64,000 bases of DNA from Reinekea sp. G2M2-21 (GTDB lineage Bacteria; Pseudomonadota; Gammaproteobacteria; Pseudomonadales; Natronospirillaceae): the NCBI RefSeq assembly GCF_015687175.1, contig NZ_JADPQG010000001.1:434001-498000 (forward strand), in the 5' to 3' direction. Under the pieces are notes generated by a model. The model made no database searches and was not told the origin of the DNA. It worked only from the letters and a program-made list of their open reading frames with translations. A program made the position numbers and the translations under genes. Every line of letters begins with the position of its first letter. Within the stretch, counting starts at the first letter, position 1. Below, piece after piece: positions 24,393 through 33,619 of the stretch.

Positions 24393-26200
24393 TCGTCGCC
24401 TCCCTGAAAAAAGACGCTGGCCCCGGTGTCGGCGGAAGAAACCTGGTTGCGGAACATCTGAAACAGTTCACGCCCTAAACCTTCGTGGTAACTCAATTCG
24501 GGTGTTGGCGCGCACGGTCGGTTATCGAGGTCGGCGAAGACCTGCAACTCACCGGTTTCTCCGTTCAGTTCGACATCGTCTTCGTCCTGTATTTTGGCGA
24601 TTGCACCGCCGGTTTTGGCTTCCGGTGTCACATGAATAACGGCGGGTACTTTGCCGGATGCGCCAGACAATCGTCCGTCGGTCACCAACGCCACCTTAAG
24701 ACCATCGCTCATCAACTTACCGAGTATGGGCATCAATTTGTGCAGTTCAGGCATGCCGTTCATCGCGGGTCCGTTAAACCGTAACACCACCACGACGTCT
24801 CTGTTTAATTCTCCTCGTTCAAAGGCCGTTTGAACCTCCTCTTGGGTGGCAAACACACGCACGGGAGCACGAACAATTTTATTTTCTGGCGCCAGAGCAG
24901 AGACCTTCATAATGCCTTTGCCCAGATTACCGTGCATAACTTTGATGCCACCGTTGGTGCTGAATGGCGTTGCGGATCGTGCGATCACCACCGAGGTGTC
25001 TGGCACTTTGGCCGGTGTGTAAACCAGTTCGCCGTGGGTATCGAGGGACGGAATGTTTAAATAATCGTGCATCGTGCCATACATAGGTGTGGCGTCCATG
25101 TGCAGTAAATCCAGTTCGTGTAAGCGCGTGAGAAAAGCAGGTACGCCACCACTGGCTTGAAACTCGTTTATATCGTCGGGACCATTCGGGTAGATGTTAA
25201 CGATTAACGGTACTGCGTCGCTGAGCGCGTCGATGTCTTCCCAGGTTACGGTAAATCCGGCTGCTTGTGCGACCGCGAGTAAGTGCAGGGTGTGGTTCGT
25301 ACTGCCACCTGAGGCCAAAAGGGCCACCAAACCATTGACGATGGCATTTTCGTCCATCACTTGGCTGAGCGGGCGGTACTGGGCACCTTGTCGAGTAATG
25401 GTCGTCAGGTGCAGGCTGATTTTGTCCGTCAGTTTTTGGCGCAATTCACTGTTGGGTGGTACAAACGCTGAGCCAGGTAGCATCAGCCCCATGGCTTCAA
25501 AAACCAATTGATTGGTATTCGCCGTGCCATAAAACGTGCAGGTACCGGCGCTGTGATACGCGCCGCATTCCATGTTCAGCAACTCAGTTTTACCCGTGCG
25601 ACCCGCCGCGAACTCTTGGCGCACGCGCGCTTTTTCGGAATTACTGACGCCGGTGCCCATTGGGCCGGAAGGTACAAACGCCGTTGGCAAATGGCCGAAC
25701 GACAGCGCGCCTATTAGCTGGCCTGGGGCTATTTTGTCGCAAATGCCCAACAAAAGGGTGCCATCGAAGGTGTTATGGCTTAACGATAACGCGGTCGCCA
25801 TGGCGATGAGGTCGCGTGAAAACAGCGACAATTCCATGCCGTCTTGCCCCTGTGTGATGCCGTCACACATGGCCGGTACACCGCCTGCAACTTGCGCACT
25901 GTGCCCGTGCGCAAACAAGAGTTGACGAATCTGTTCAGGGTAGTGTTGATACGGTTGGTGCGCGCTGAGCATGTCGTTATACGCGGTGACGATGCCGATA
26001 TTGGCGCGTTGTGTGTCAAGCAAAGACTGCTTTTCAGAAGCCGCAAACGGTGCGACCGCGTGAGCGAGATTGCTGCAGCTTAAGTTGCCACGGCTGATGC
26101 CCTTGTCCGCTTGCGCTTGCATGCGAGCCAAGTAGGCTTGGCGCCTCTTTGTGCTGCGAGCCACAATGTCCTGTGTCACGCGTTCGATAATGGTGTGCAC
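24389..26200 (-). CDS. edd: Phosphogluconate dehydratase
   Basis: 603 aa, full length. IlvD/Edd family iron-sulfur dehydratase that converts 6-phosphogluconate to KDPG. Cluster Cys are in [18 protein letters not shown] and [22 protein letters not shown]. Other family blocks are [24 protein letters not shown] and [14 protein letters not shown]. Translationally coupled to eda. With gntK upstream, the operon covers gluconate to triose phosphate. Confidence 0.97.
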   Translation of the reverse strand: MHTIIERVTQDIVARSTKRRQAYLARMQAQADKGISRGNLSCSNLAHAVAPFAASEKQSLLDTQRANIGIVTAYNDMLSAHQPYQHYPEQIRQLLFAHGHSAQVAGGVPAMCDGITQGQDGMELSLFSRDLIAMATALSLSHNTFDGTLLLGICDKIAPGQLIGALSFGHLPTAFVPSGPMGTGVSNSEKARVRQEFAAGRTGKTELLNMECGAYHSAGTCTFYGTANTNQLVFEAMGLMLPGSAFVPPNSELRQKLTDKISLHLTTITRQGAQYRPLSQVMDENAIVNGLVALLASGGSTNHTLHLLAVAQAAGFTVTWEDIDALSDAVPLIVNIYPNGPDDINEFQASGGVPAFLTRLHELDLLHMDATPMYGTMHDYLNIPSLDTHGELVYTPAKVPDTSVVIARSATPFSTNGGIKVMHGNLGKGIMKVSALAPENKIVRAPVRVFATQEEVQTAFERGELNRDVVVVLRFNGPAMNGMPELHKLMPILGKLMSDGLKVALVTDGRLSGASGKVPAVIHVTPEAKTGGAIAKIQDEDDVELNGETGELQVFADLDNRPCAPTPELSYHEGLGRELFQMFRNQVSSADTGASVFFQGGDE

Positions 26201-26253
26201 GGTGTTGTTCCTTCTGTTGCTTAAGAGCGCTACTCTGACAAGGTTCGTTCGTG

Positions 26254-26769
26254 TTAACAGGCCGTAATTTTCAACGCCGCTGGTTGCTTAAGCGCGTCGA
26301 CGGCTGTGGCTAACACCTGCGCCACAGGTGCGTTAATGTCGATCACAATCGCTTCGTTGTCTGTCGGTTCAATCAGTGTGGCAAACTGGCTTTTCAACAT
26401 GGTTTGGCCGTTGAAATAATGGTCTTTGCGCTCGCGCAGTCGGGACCAGATCAGATCGTAATTGCCTTTTAAATAAACAAATTGCAGGTCGTTGATGCCT
26501 TCGTGCAGTATCGCCCGGTACGCAGGGGTTAAGGCAGAACAGGCCAACACCATATTTTTGTTGTCTCGCAACAGGGTGTTGAGTGTCAGCAACCAGGTCA
26601 GCCGGTCTTCGTCGGTTAACGGAATGCCGGTTTGCATTTTCTGTATGTTAACCGGTGGGTGAAAGTCGTCACCGTCGTAAAACCGGAACCCGAAATGCTG
26701 CGCGATTCCCTGGCCGATTAATGACTTTCCGCATCCCGATACACCCATCACGATGACTTTTCTAAACAT
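26254..26769 (-). CDS. gntK: Gluconokinase
   Basis: 171 aa. P-loop GVSGCGKSLIG at 9-19, YDGDDFHPPVNIQKMQTGIPLTDEDR as the substrate region, and LACSALTPAYR. It phosphorylates gluconate to 6-phosphogluconate, feeding edd. First gene of the minus-strand operon. A consensus GntR operator is 79 bases upstream of its start. No gluconate permease gene is in the window. Confidence 0.96.
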   Translation of the reverse strand: MFRKVIVMGVSGCGKSLIGQGIAQHFGFRFYDGDDFHPPVNIQKMQTGIPLTDEDRLTWLLTLNTLLRDNKNMVLACSALTPAYRAILHEGINDLQFVYLKGNYDLIWSRLRERKDHYFNGQTMLKSQFATLIEPTDNEAIVIDINAPVAQVLATAVDALKQPAALKITAC

Positions 26770-26847
26770 TGGCGGTACCTGTGTCCTTTTTCGTGACTAT
26801 TGAGCTGGCATAGCCTAAAAACGGCCATTTAGGCGCGTTCTAGTGCG

Positions 26848-26863
26848 ATGTTACCCGTAACAT
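26848..26863. promoter_or_regulatory. GntR operator
   Basis: ATGTTACCCGTAACAT, which agrees with the known GntR box of Escherichia coli. It lies between divergent gntK and the PuuA-like gene, so it could affect both. Strong match, position consistent. Confidence 0.7.
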
Positions 26864-27032
26864 TGGAGGGGTATGGTAGGAGGAAGCGATGAGTAACTCA
26901 ACTACTTTTCGCGAACGGGCAGGATGCTACGCTTTTCGGGAGGATCTCCGTTGCTCTGATACCGGCTCTGGTGTAGCTTTGCTGGCTTTCTTGCTGCGCT
27001 GTGACGCGCGCTTGTTCCCCTGGAGAGATTTC

Positions 27033-28412
27033 ATGAGTCAACAACAAAAAGCCAAATGGCTCGACCAATTACCGGAAGCGTTTCAGGTGTATCGTGATGG
27101 TCGGAAAATCGACGAGGTCGAAAGTATCGTGCCGGACCTCAACGGAATGTCACGGGGCAAGGCGATGCCGTTTAACAAGTTTTCGCCGGAGACTCCGCTG
27201 TTTTTGCCGGTGTCCATTTTTTACCAGACGGTTACCGGTGAAGATGTGGATATGGATATCGACAATCAATGGGCTGAAGGCGATATGGTGCTTAAGCCGG
27301 ATATGTCGACGGCCATGGCGGTGCCATGGGCGAAAACCGCAACTTTGCAGGTAATTAACGACCTGTTCGACTATCAGGGAAATCCGATTCCCTACGCCCC
27401 GCGCAATGTTTTAAAACGCGTGATCGAGACCTACCGTGCGCAGGGCTGGCAACCTGTGGTCGCCCCGGAATTGGAATTTTATCTGATCAAGCCCAATGTC
27501 GACCCGAACGAACCGATTCTGCCCCCGGTAGGACGAACTGGGCGCCGGGGCTCTAGCCGTCAATCCTATTCCATGGCTGCGGTGGATGATTATGGCCCAG
27601 TGATCGACACCATTTATGACTACGCCGAAGACTCCGGTTTGAAAATAGACACCGTGATTCATGAGGACGGCGCCGGACAACTGGAGATTAACCTCAGTCA
27701 CGGTGACCCGTTATTGCTGGCCGACCAAGTGTTTTATTTCAAACGCATTATTCGCGAAGCGGCGTTAGAGCACGGCATGTTTGCCACTTTTATGGCGAAA
27801 CCGATGCGCGACGAGCCCGGCAGTGCCATGCACATTCATCAAAGTGTGCTGGACATTAACACCGGTAAAAACATTTTCTCCGATGCAAACGGAGAGGCGA
27901 CGGATCTGTTCCGTTGGTTTATCGGCGGAACTCAAAAATATTTGTTGGATGTGATGCCGTTCTTTGCCCCGCACGTAAATTCATACAAGCGGTTTGAATC
28001 GGACACCAATTCCAGTGCGCCCACCAACATGGCCTGGGGGTACGACAATCGCGCTACCGGGTTGCGCGTACCCAACTCCGGCAGTGCTGACCGACGTCTG
28101 GAAAACCGCGTGGTGGGTATTGACTGTAATCCGTACCTGGCACTTGCCGCCAGTTTGGTATGTGGATATTTGGGCATGAAAAATCAGGTGCCGCCCGGCG
28201 AGCCCTGTGCGGGTGAATTGGATGAAGATGAAGCCAGTTTACCGACGACGCTCGATCAAGCCTTGGCGATCTTCGATGAAGCCGACGAAGTTAAGGATGT
28301 ACTGGGGCGTGACTTCTGTGAATTGTACGCTGAAATTAAACGCCAGGAATTGCGGGAGTTTCATCGGGAAATTACCCCTTGGGAACGTCAACACTTATTG
28401 TTGAGTGTGTGA
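27033..28412 (+). CDS. puuA: Glutamine synthetase family protein, gamma-glutamylpolyamine synthetase (PuuA-like)
   Basis: 459 aa from ATG 27033 (GGAGAG five bases ahead). Conserved GS blocks: APELEFYL, VIHEDGAGQLEINL, GSAMHIHQS, NSYKRF, ATGLRVPNSGSADRRLENRV. N-terminal SRGKAMPFNKF and DMVLKPD match PuuA rather than GlnA, which suggests ligation of glutamate to putrescine or a similar amine. A longer frame starts at ATG 26889 behind a strong AGGAGG and would add 48 residues without family similarity; both starts might be used. Divergent from gntK. Confidence 0.87.
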   Translation: MSQQQKAKWLDQLPEAFQVYRDGRKIDEVESIVPDLNGMSRGKAMPFNKFSPETPLFLPVSIFYQTVTGEDVDMDIDNQWAEGDMVLKPDMSTAMAVPWAKTATLQVINDLFDYQGNPIPYAPRNVLKRVIETYRAQGWQPVVAPELEFYLIKPNVDPNEPILPPVGRTGRRGSSRQSYSMAAVDDYGPVIDTIYDYAEDSGLKIDTVIHEDGAGQLEINLSHGDPLLLADQVFYFKRIIREAALEHGMFATFMAKPMRDEPGSAMHIHQSVLDINTGKNIFSDANGEATDLFRWFIGGTQKYLLDVMPFFAPHVNSYKRFESDTNSSAPTNMAWGYDNRATGLRVPNSGSADRRLENRVVGIDCNPYLALAASLVCGYLGMKNQVPPGEPCAGELDEDEASLPTTLDQALAIFDEADEVKDVLGRDFCELYAEIKRQELREFHREITPWERQHLLLSV

Positions 28413-28805
28413 TTAGTGTGGAGTGAGAACTGATAAGCGATTTGGTGTGGATTTTAGTTGATGTGTTCTCAGATATCTCACCGTTCCTTCGTTCTTCGTT
28501 CTTCGGTCATGAAGGGGAATGAAGGAACCCCACTTGTAATAACAGCGCTCTGCAACATACAGGTAAATAAAGAAAAGCAGTAGACGTCACGCAATGAGTA
28601 TGACAGGCAATTCACTGAACCAACTTTAGAAATGAGTTTTATCTAGGGCGTGTATATAAGCCCTAGGATTTTTTCCAGAGGCTTATTAAACCGTCTGTTG
28701 TTATATGTCGACATGACGAAAAACTTCGAAATATGTGTTGGTGGAATTCTGAAAAGATTTGGCTAACCTTTTTAAGGCCATGAACTGAATTGCTGGAGAA
28801 TAGAA
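28413..28805. other. Gene-free stretch with two hairpins
   Basis: GTTCCTTCGTTC (28483-28494) pairs with GAATGAAGGAAC (28517-28528), one mismatch, no T-run. CTAGGGC (28643-28649) pairs with GCCCTAG (28660-28666) and is followed by ATTTTTT, a likely rho-independent terminator. No reading frame worth calling. Confidence 0.5.
28643..28674 (+). terminator. Rho-independent terminator
   Basis: 7 bp stem CTAGGGC/GCCCTAG, loop of about 10 bases, then GATTTTTT. It is 230 bases after the PuuA-like stop, or ends a transcript from the upstream gap. Confidence 0.55.
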
Positions 28806-29648
28806 ATGAGTCGCATTCTTATTGTCAGTCTGTTAGGCGCTGTAGTGATTTCTGGTTGCGAAACGGCTGGAGACGGTAAAGGAGATGTCACCTTGAATCT
28901 GGAAGCCACCCAAGGTGCGCGTTCGTTTTTGAGGACCGCCATCACGGGAGTACCGGTCACGGATTCGAATGGGTTGTCGGCAGGAACAATCGATCTGACG
29001 GATGCTTGGGTAGTAGTCAAGGAGATCGAATTCGAACATGAAGATGACGAAGAAACCGCAGACAGTGATCAAAGTAAGCTGGAGTTTATCGGCCCTTACG
29101 CGGTCGATCTTCTCACGGGTACAACTTACCCTGCGCTGCCTCAGATAAGCATCGATACGGGTTTATACACTGATATTGAGATAGATATTGAGAAACTTTC
29201 AGCGAGTGATGTCGCTGGTATGACTGGATTAGACAGTGCTATTGCAACCAAGTTGGAGAACTACTCTATATATCTTGACGGGACCTATAATGACGGTGTT
29301 AATACTATCGACTTTACATTGATGTATGACCAAACCGATGAGTTTGAGTTTTCACCAGCAGGGGTGTCTTCAAATGGTTTCAACATCGATGACGAAGGTA
29401 TCAATGATATCCTCGTAGCGTTCCGTCTTAATGAATGGTTCCGTTTTGATAATGCAGAAACAAATAATGGTTTAAGCGTTGATTTTTCCGATGCAGTGAG
29501 CGGTACTGATCCAATTGTTTTGGATGCAAATACAAACAGTGATGTCATGGACGTTATTGAAGATAATATTGAGGATTCAGCGGAATATGGCGAAGACGAC
29601 AATGATGATGGAGTCTTGTCGGATGACGAAGATGACAATGATGACTGA
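28806..29648 (+). CDS. Lipoprotein with DUF4382-like domain and Asp-rich tail
   Basis: 280 aa. Signal peptide MSRILIVSLLGAVVISGC with lipobox SGC (Cys18). The mature part starts TLNLEAT and continues VTDSNGLSAGTIDLTDAWVVVKEIEFE, like DUF4382 beta-sandwich domains, then LEFIGPYAVDLLTG and FTLMYDQTDEFEF. The C-terminus EDDNDDGVLSDDEDDNDD is an acidic, calcium-loop-like tail. Outer-membrane or periplasmic protein of unknown role. ATG preceded by GGAG. Confidence 0.75.
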   Translation: MSRILIVSLLGAVVISGCETAGDGKGDVTLNLEATQGARSFLRTAITGVPVTDSNGLSAGTIDLTDAWVVVKEIEFEHEDDEETADSDQSKLEFIGPYAVDLLTGTTYPALPQISIDTGLYTDIEIDIEKLSASDVAGMTGLDSAIATKLENYSIYLDGTYNDGVNTIDFTLMYDQTDEFEFSPAGVSSNGFNIDDEGINDILVAFRLNEWFRFDNAETNNGLSVDFSDAVSGTDPIVLDANTNSDVMDVIEDNIEDSAEYGEDDNDDGVLSDDEDDNDD

Positions 29649-29859
29649 CTTGTAATGTTTGTTATGATTTGAATTTTCGGTTTGTGAGTGCCGACCGAGG
29701 GCTACAGGTATGACTGTGAATGTCGAACCCTCTTAAACGAAAAAAAGTAGCCCTCATCCTGAATCTACTTATGTGTATTGGACCCGATCTCATCTGACAC
29801 TGCTTCTTCGTTCGCTATATTCCCCAGCATTGTTGCTTGCAAAGCATTCTAAAAACTAG
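29649..29859. other. Short gene-free stretch left of the IS
   Basis: GAGGGCTAC near 29698 and its complement GTAGCCCTC near 29747 form a wide inverted repeat. No gene. The 5' part of the cassette gene cut by the IS (31006-31224) is not recognisable here: joining across the CTAG puts a stop in frame two codons upstream. Confidence 0.35.
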
Positions 29860-31005
29860 GGCAGGTCTAAAAAATAGCTCAATTTGGGTGATAATAGCCA
29901 AATAGTATTTTGATGGGTAGATCCATATGAAGCAGCTCAGTTTCTCAGATGCCGAAGGCCAGGCAAAACGAAAGCAAACACGGCGTGAAATATTTCTTTC
30001 TCAAATGAATGAGCTTCTGCCGTGGAAGGAGCTTGGAAAACCGATTGCCCGCTATTATTCAAAATCCCTTCGTGGCCGAAAACCGTATCCATTATCCAGC
30101 ATGCTTCGTATTCACTGCATGCAATTATTTTATAACCTGAGCGATCCTGCCATGGAAGACAGTTTATACGAAATTGAGTCCATGCGAAGGTTCGCAGGCA
30201 TCACCATAGATACTGTACCTGATGAAACCACTATCTTGAACTTTCGTCATCTGTTGGAAGAGCACAATCTCGGTGAAAAGCTATTTAACAAGATTAATCG
30301 CTATTTGGAAATGAAAGGCTTGTCTTTCAAGGAAGGCACTATCATGGACGCGTCGATCATTGCAGCACCGACATCCACAAAAAATAAAGATGGTAAGCGT
30401 GACCCTTAGATGTGTCAGACCAAGAAAGGAAATGAATGGCACTTCGGCATGAAAATGCACATTGGTGTTGATGATGCATTTGGACTCATCCACAGCGTAA
30501 AAACGACCTCCGCAAACGTGCATGACATTGTAATGAGTGGACAGCTACTTCACGGCAAGGAAAAACGCGTCAGTGGCGATGCGGGTTACCTTGGGATGGA
30601 AAAGCGAAAAGAGCATGAGCGCCGCAAAGTAGACTGGCTAATCAATCAGAGACCGGGCAAGCGAAAAGCCATGTCGAAAGATGAATTAGAGACAGAGACA
30701 ATTAAGTCGTCATTGAGTACGCAAGTTGAACATAGCTTCGCCAGAATCAAGCAGCAGTTTGGTTACAGCAAAGTTCGCTATCGAGGGTTGAATAAAAACA
30801 CCAATCGATTGTATTTACTGGCAGCGTTTTGCAATCTATTGAGGGTGAAAACGTTGCTGGCCTAGGGCCAGAGTGCCTGAATTTTGGGTTAATCCCCAAA
30901 ATCAGGCAAAACAGAGCGGCCAAGTAGGCCGAATGACTAAAAAAGGCGACTTCTTTATAACTTGGAAGTGGCAGCAATCAAAATCAAGTAAAAATCAGAG
31001 CTGCC
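29860..31005 (+). mobile_element. IS5-family insertion sequence (IS5 group)
   Basis: 1146 bp between CTAG duplications (29856-29859 and 31006-31009). Terminal inverted repeats GGCAGGTCTAAAA at the left and GGCAGCTCTGATT (complement) at the right, imperfect. Contains one transposase gene split by a stop codon. The CTAG target agrees with the YTAR preference of the group. It interrupts the left end of the second cassette cluster. Confidence 0.85.
29927..30865 (+). pseudogene. IS5-type DDE transposase split by an in-frame TAG
   Basis: Two frames in register, 29927-30409 (160 aa) and 30410-30865 (151 aa), are separated only by TAG at 30407-30409. Intact relatives usually have Glu at this place (RDPE-M-QTKKG), so GAG to TAG is likely. 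DDE residues: Asp in GTIMDASIIAAPTS, Asp in RVSGDAGYLGM, Glu in STQVEHSFARIK. N-terminal DUF772-like part and C-terminal YRGLNKNTNRLY are present. The element is probably immobile unless the stop is read through. Confidence 0.9.
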
Positions 31006-31224
31006 CTAGGTTTATACCTTGTTGGTTTAGACAATGTTAAGAATCATTGGATGGTCCTTTACGATTTCGAAGGCTGGGGTTGGATGATCGGAGGTGATAT
31101 GGATAAAAAAGCCTGTGACTACTTTGACGATGTCGAATCTGGTGAAGAAGAGTATTTAGAATGGGCGGCAAACCTTCCGTCAGGTAATGCTCTGAGTGTA
31201 TTTAGGGACGATTTCTTTGAATAA
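31006..31224 (+). pseudogene. 5'-truncated cassette gene at the IS right end
   Basis: Open for 72 codons from the CTAG: LYLVGLDNVKNHWMVLYDF, then EGWGWMIGGDMDKKACDYFDD, and ending ALSVFRDDFFE. Clearly protein-like codon use, no start. The N-terminus was removed by the IS or an associated deletion. No family recognised. Confidence 0.6.
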
Positions 31225-31227
31225 GTT

Positions 31228-31332
31228 CGCATAATAATGAATTGTTGGTCAAGTCCGCACAAAAACCGTTAAGATGGCGGGCTTTGAAATCGTTTACACT
31301 CGCCGCCAATTACAGACTCTAAGGTTTTGTTT
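31228..31332 (+). repeat. attC-like site (second cluster, 1)
   Basis: Starts near GCATAAT after the preceding stop. TGGCGG (near 31274) and CCGCCA (near 31301) form an inner stem, ending GTTTATG before the next gene. Boxes are degenerate. Confidence 0.4.
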
Positions 31333-31836
31333 ATGGATATTTCCGGAATAGAATTTAAGTTTGATGATTTTTTCTGGATGGGATCTGTGGATCTACCATC
31401 TTGGCATGGTTATAGGAGCTTCAATGAAAGCTCGGAGCTACTTTCAAGTGACTATCCCCTGATGCTTAGATACGAAGAATGCGAGACTCCACCCGTCCCT
31501 AGTAGATTCAGTGAAACTATCGACTGGCTGATTAATAATGCAGAATACCTTCACAACCAGATTTTGGAAAAGATACTTCAGGAATTTGGCAATGAGTCAC
31601 GCATGTGTGGTTATTCTGCAAAGCTAGATGGTTTAAAAACTCTAAATAATGCTACCGATATTAAGCAATTTGTCATTCCTAATATTGTTTATATCCATGA
31701 GGCAAATAATGGTAGTGTTGGGAAAATTGGAATTCGATTTTCTTGTAGATGGGACACAGATCATGAGCTTGGACTGGTTATTGTTGATGGGGAAGTTTCA
31801 GCATTTGGCTATGGCAGTCGGGCTTTTGAAGGTTAA
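31333..31836 (+). CDS. Cassette gene: DUF6985-like protein
   Basis: 167 aa from ATG 31333; a TTG two codons upstream is less likely. DDFFWMGSVDLPSWHGYRSF near the N-terminus and PPVPSRFSETIDWLINNAEYLHNQILEKIL in the middle match the pattern of DUF6985 proteins as I recall it. C-terminal half: IVYIHEANNGSVGKIGIRFSCRWD...HELGLVIVDGEV. Soluble; function unknown, some relatives occur with toxin-immunity loci. AT-rich. Confidence 0.65.
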   Translation: MDISGIEFKFDDFFWMGSVDLPSWHGYRSFNESSELLSSDYPLMLRYEECETPPVPSRFSETIDWLINNAEYLHNQILEKILQEFGNESRMCGYSAKLDGLKTLNNATDIKQFVIPNIVYIHEANNGSVGKIGIRFSCRWDTDHELGLVIVDGEVSAFGYGSRAFEG

Positions 31837-31938
31837 TCCTAACAATACAATGAACTGTGCGCGTAAACACCGCTATGCGGTACGCGCTGGACTAAGACAC
31901 GCTGGTTCGCATTTTCGCCAGTTATTTTTGGGTTATGT
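31837..31938 (+). repeat. attC site (second cluster, 2)
   Basis: Left box TCCTAAC, stop codon of the preceding gene just before it; right box GTTATGT at 31932-31938. GTAAACACCG / CGGTACGCGC arms in the centre, and GCTGGTTCGCATTTTCGCC recalls Vibrio-type repeats. 102 nt. Confidence 0.65.
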
Positions 31939-31942
31939 GTAA

Positions 31943-32233
31943 ATGGATATCGCATTAGGAGTTTTCATGATCTTTCCGGTTGGTGCTGTACTAGTAGGGC
32001 TGCTATTCATTCGTCTATTTGTGAAGCTCAAGCAGTTAATCTGTGTGCTTACCGGTATAGCATGGATTGGCTATGCGGTTTATGAGTATCTAATGTATGC
32101 GCGAGTATTGTGTACAGGTGAATGTAATATCAGGGTTGATCTTTTGTTTATCTATCCTGCACTCCTGATTCTTTCGGTGTTGTCTTTGATTTTGTATTTC
32201 TTTAAGAGCCGAAAAGTGAGGAGTAAAGTGTGA
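31943..32233 (+). CDS. Cassette gene: small membrane protein
   Basis: 96 aa, ATG 31943, five bases after the attC box. Three hydrophobic segments (about 4-24, 31-50, 68-88), a loop with two Cys (VLCTGECN) and a basic C-terminus KSRKVRSKV. Unknown family. Inner membrane by hydropathy. Confidence 0.55.
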   Translation: MDIALGVFMIFPVGAVLVGLLFIRLFVKLKQLICVLTGIAWIGYAVYEYLMYARVLCTGECNIRVDLLFIYPALLILSVLSLILYFFKSRKVRSKV

Positions 32234-32261
32234 GTTTTCATATCACACTGTTATGGTGTTT

Positions 32262-32638
32262 ATGAATACTGAAGCGCAGATAATTGAACTGGAAAAGCAT
32301 AGCTTACTTTCGAGGTAGGGCACTCTGAGTTTAAGGTGAGAAAAAGGATTGCACCTGGTTATAAGGAGATTGGAGCTTCTTGGGCATATTTTAGACTTGA
32401 TAGTATCCTAGAAAGTCTTCCTACAGAGCAATCATGGAATGCTATGATACAGGACTTCAATTTTACACAGCACAGTGAAGAAATCTGCCAGCTGGTCTTT
32501 AGAGCCTTTTTTAAGGGTAATGATACAGACGGAGGTACTTTTTCTCTTCGCAGCAGCTTATGGCAAAAATTTGATGAAGGGTGGAAAATTAATAATTCAT
32601 CAAGGAATGAAGGTGAGCCTTTTGAACTATCACCTTAA
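32262..32638 (+). pseudogene. Frameshifted DUF4440/NTF2-like cassette gene
   Basis: ATG 32262 opens MNTEAQIIELEKHSLLSR and then stops. The following frame continues EVGHSEFKVRKRIAPGYKEIGAS and on to SLRSSLWQKFDEGWKINNSS. Together they give a typical DUF4440 domain (ELE..LL....R, LAP.F.EIG.SG, RSS.W....GWK). Restoring one G in TCGAGGTA (near 32315) rejoins the frames. Either a real one-base deletion or a sequencing error. Confidence 0.75.
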
Positions 32639-32703
32639 CAAATGCAGGCTTTTCGATGCGAAAAAGCCTGCGCAACAGCTCCAAAAGTTAGTTTTATGGG
32701 TGA
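32632..32703 (+). repeat. attC-like site (second cluster, 3)
   Basis: CCTTAAC overlaps the stop codon. GCAGGCTTTTCG (32644-32655) pairs with CGAAAAAGCCTGC with one bulged A, a strong hairpin. GTTAGTT follows as possible right box. It could also act as a terminator. Confidence 0.5.
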
Positions 32704-32709
32704 AATATT

Positions 32710-33327
32710 GTGGAAATGTGGAAGTTATTTTTCTTTATACCTGCGTGTTTTGCGCTCAATATGACTCCAGGCCCAAACAATCTACTGTCTATGAACAATG
32801 CTCGTTGTTATGGCTTTAATACCGCTTTCATTGCTGGTCTTGGTCGACTTTCAGCATTCGCTATATTGATTGCTTTGGCTGCTTCAGGTTTAGCTGTTAT
32901 TCTCTATGCATCTGAGACTCTATTTCTAACCATTAAAATTGTAGGTGCAGCTTATTTGTTGTGGATTGCCTTTAATCTTTGGCGTTCGGAAACATATCCC
33001 GTCTCTGAATTAAAAAACACTTGCAACCGACTGGGTTTAGCTAAACAAGAATTTTTGTTAGCCGCTGGTAATCCAAAGGCGATCTTAATTTTCACTGCCT
33101 TTCTACCACAGTTCGTCGATATTTCGGCTAATGTAGATGAACAGTTCTTCGTTTTAGGGGCTACATTCCTGATATTAGAAATGGGTGCAATATCGATTTA
33201 TGCCATATTAGGAATATATTTAAGGCAGTGGTTCGCGCAGCCGAAAATGGCAAAGCGCTTCAATAGGGGAGGCGCAACCTTTTTAGCTATGTCTGGAGCA
33301 AGCCTGTTATTGAGTCGCCAGCATTAA
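32710..33327 (+). CDS. Cassette gene: LysE/RhtB-family exporter
   Basis: 205 aa from GTG 32710 (ATG 32716 possible). Family start FALNMTPGPNNLLSMNNARCYGF with the TPGPNNL signature, six hydrophobic segments, LLAAGNPKAILIFTAFLPQF in the middle. Exports amino acids or similar small molecules across the inner membrane. Substrate unknown. Placed between attC-like sites and AT-richer than the second LysE-type gene at 33620, so probably acquired. Confidence 0.88.
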   Translation: MEMWKLFFFIPACFALNMTPGPNNLLSMNNARCYGFNTAFIAGLGRLSAFAILIALAASGLAVILYASETLFLTIKIVGAAYLLWIAFNLWRSETYPVSELKNTCNRLGLAKQEFLLAAGNPKAILIFTAFLPQFVDISANVDEQFFVLGATFLILEMGAISIYAILGIYLRQWFAQPKMAKRFNRGGATFLAMSGASLLLSRQH

Positions 33328-33440
33328 AACTAACAAACTGGTCAATCGGGATTAGCAACGCGTGGCATTTTCACTATGCGTTGCTTATAGTTTTTCGCTT
33401 GATCCCTTATAAACCATCAAACCGTCCGCTTAGTGATGTT
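33328..33440 (+). repeat. attC site (second cluster, 4), Vibrio-repeat-like
   Basis: AACTAAC box at the left; GGGAT/ATCCC outer arms (near 33348 and 33408); GCAACGCGTGGCATTTTC strongly recalls Vibrio attC repeats and pairs GCAACGC with GCGTTGC. Right box degenerate (GCTTAGTG near 33430). The remaining DNA up to 33600 holds nothing recognisable. Confidence 0.6.
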
Positions 33441-33601
33441 TGCAGTCACTTTCATGGTAACCTCAATAGCCGTTTGTTCGCGAGAAAACCGCTTTCAATC
33501 GTTTTTTAAGGTCTGTTTTCAAACGTGCATACTTACCCAGTTGTTCAATTCCATTTTGGGGTCTTAACAAATTTTCAGGTTCGCCGTTAATTGCTTGTGC
33601 G

Positions 33602-33619
33602 AAAACGCTCAAGCGTTTT
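33602..33619 (-). terminator. Terminator of the lysE-type gene
   Basis: On the minus strand AAAACGCT-TG-AGCGTTTT starts directly after the stop codon; 8 bp stem, the T-run is only the four bases of the arm. Moderate. Confidence 0.5.

Noticed and set aside
29285-29638. 117-codon Ser-rich minus-strand frame
   Set aside because: Mirror of the Asp-rich lipoprotein tail.
8233-33440. Integron integrase gene
   Set aside because: No tyrosine recombinase motif in any frame of either cluster.
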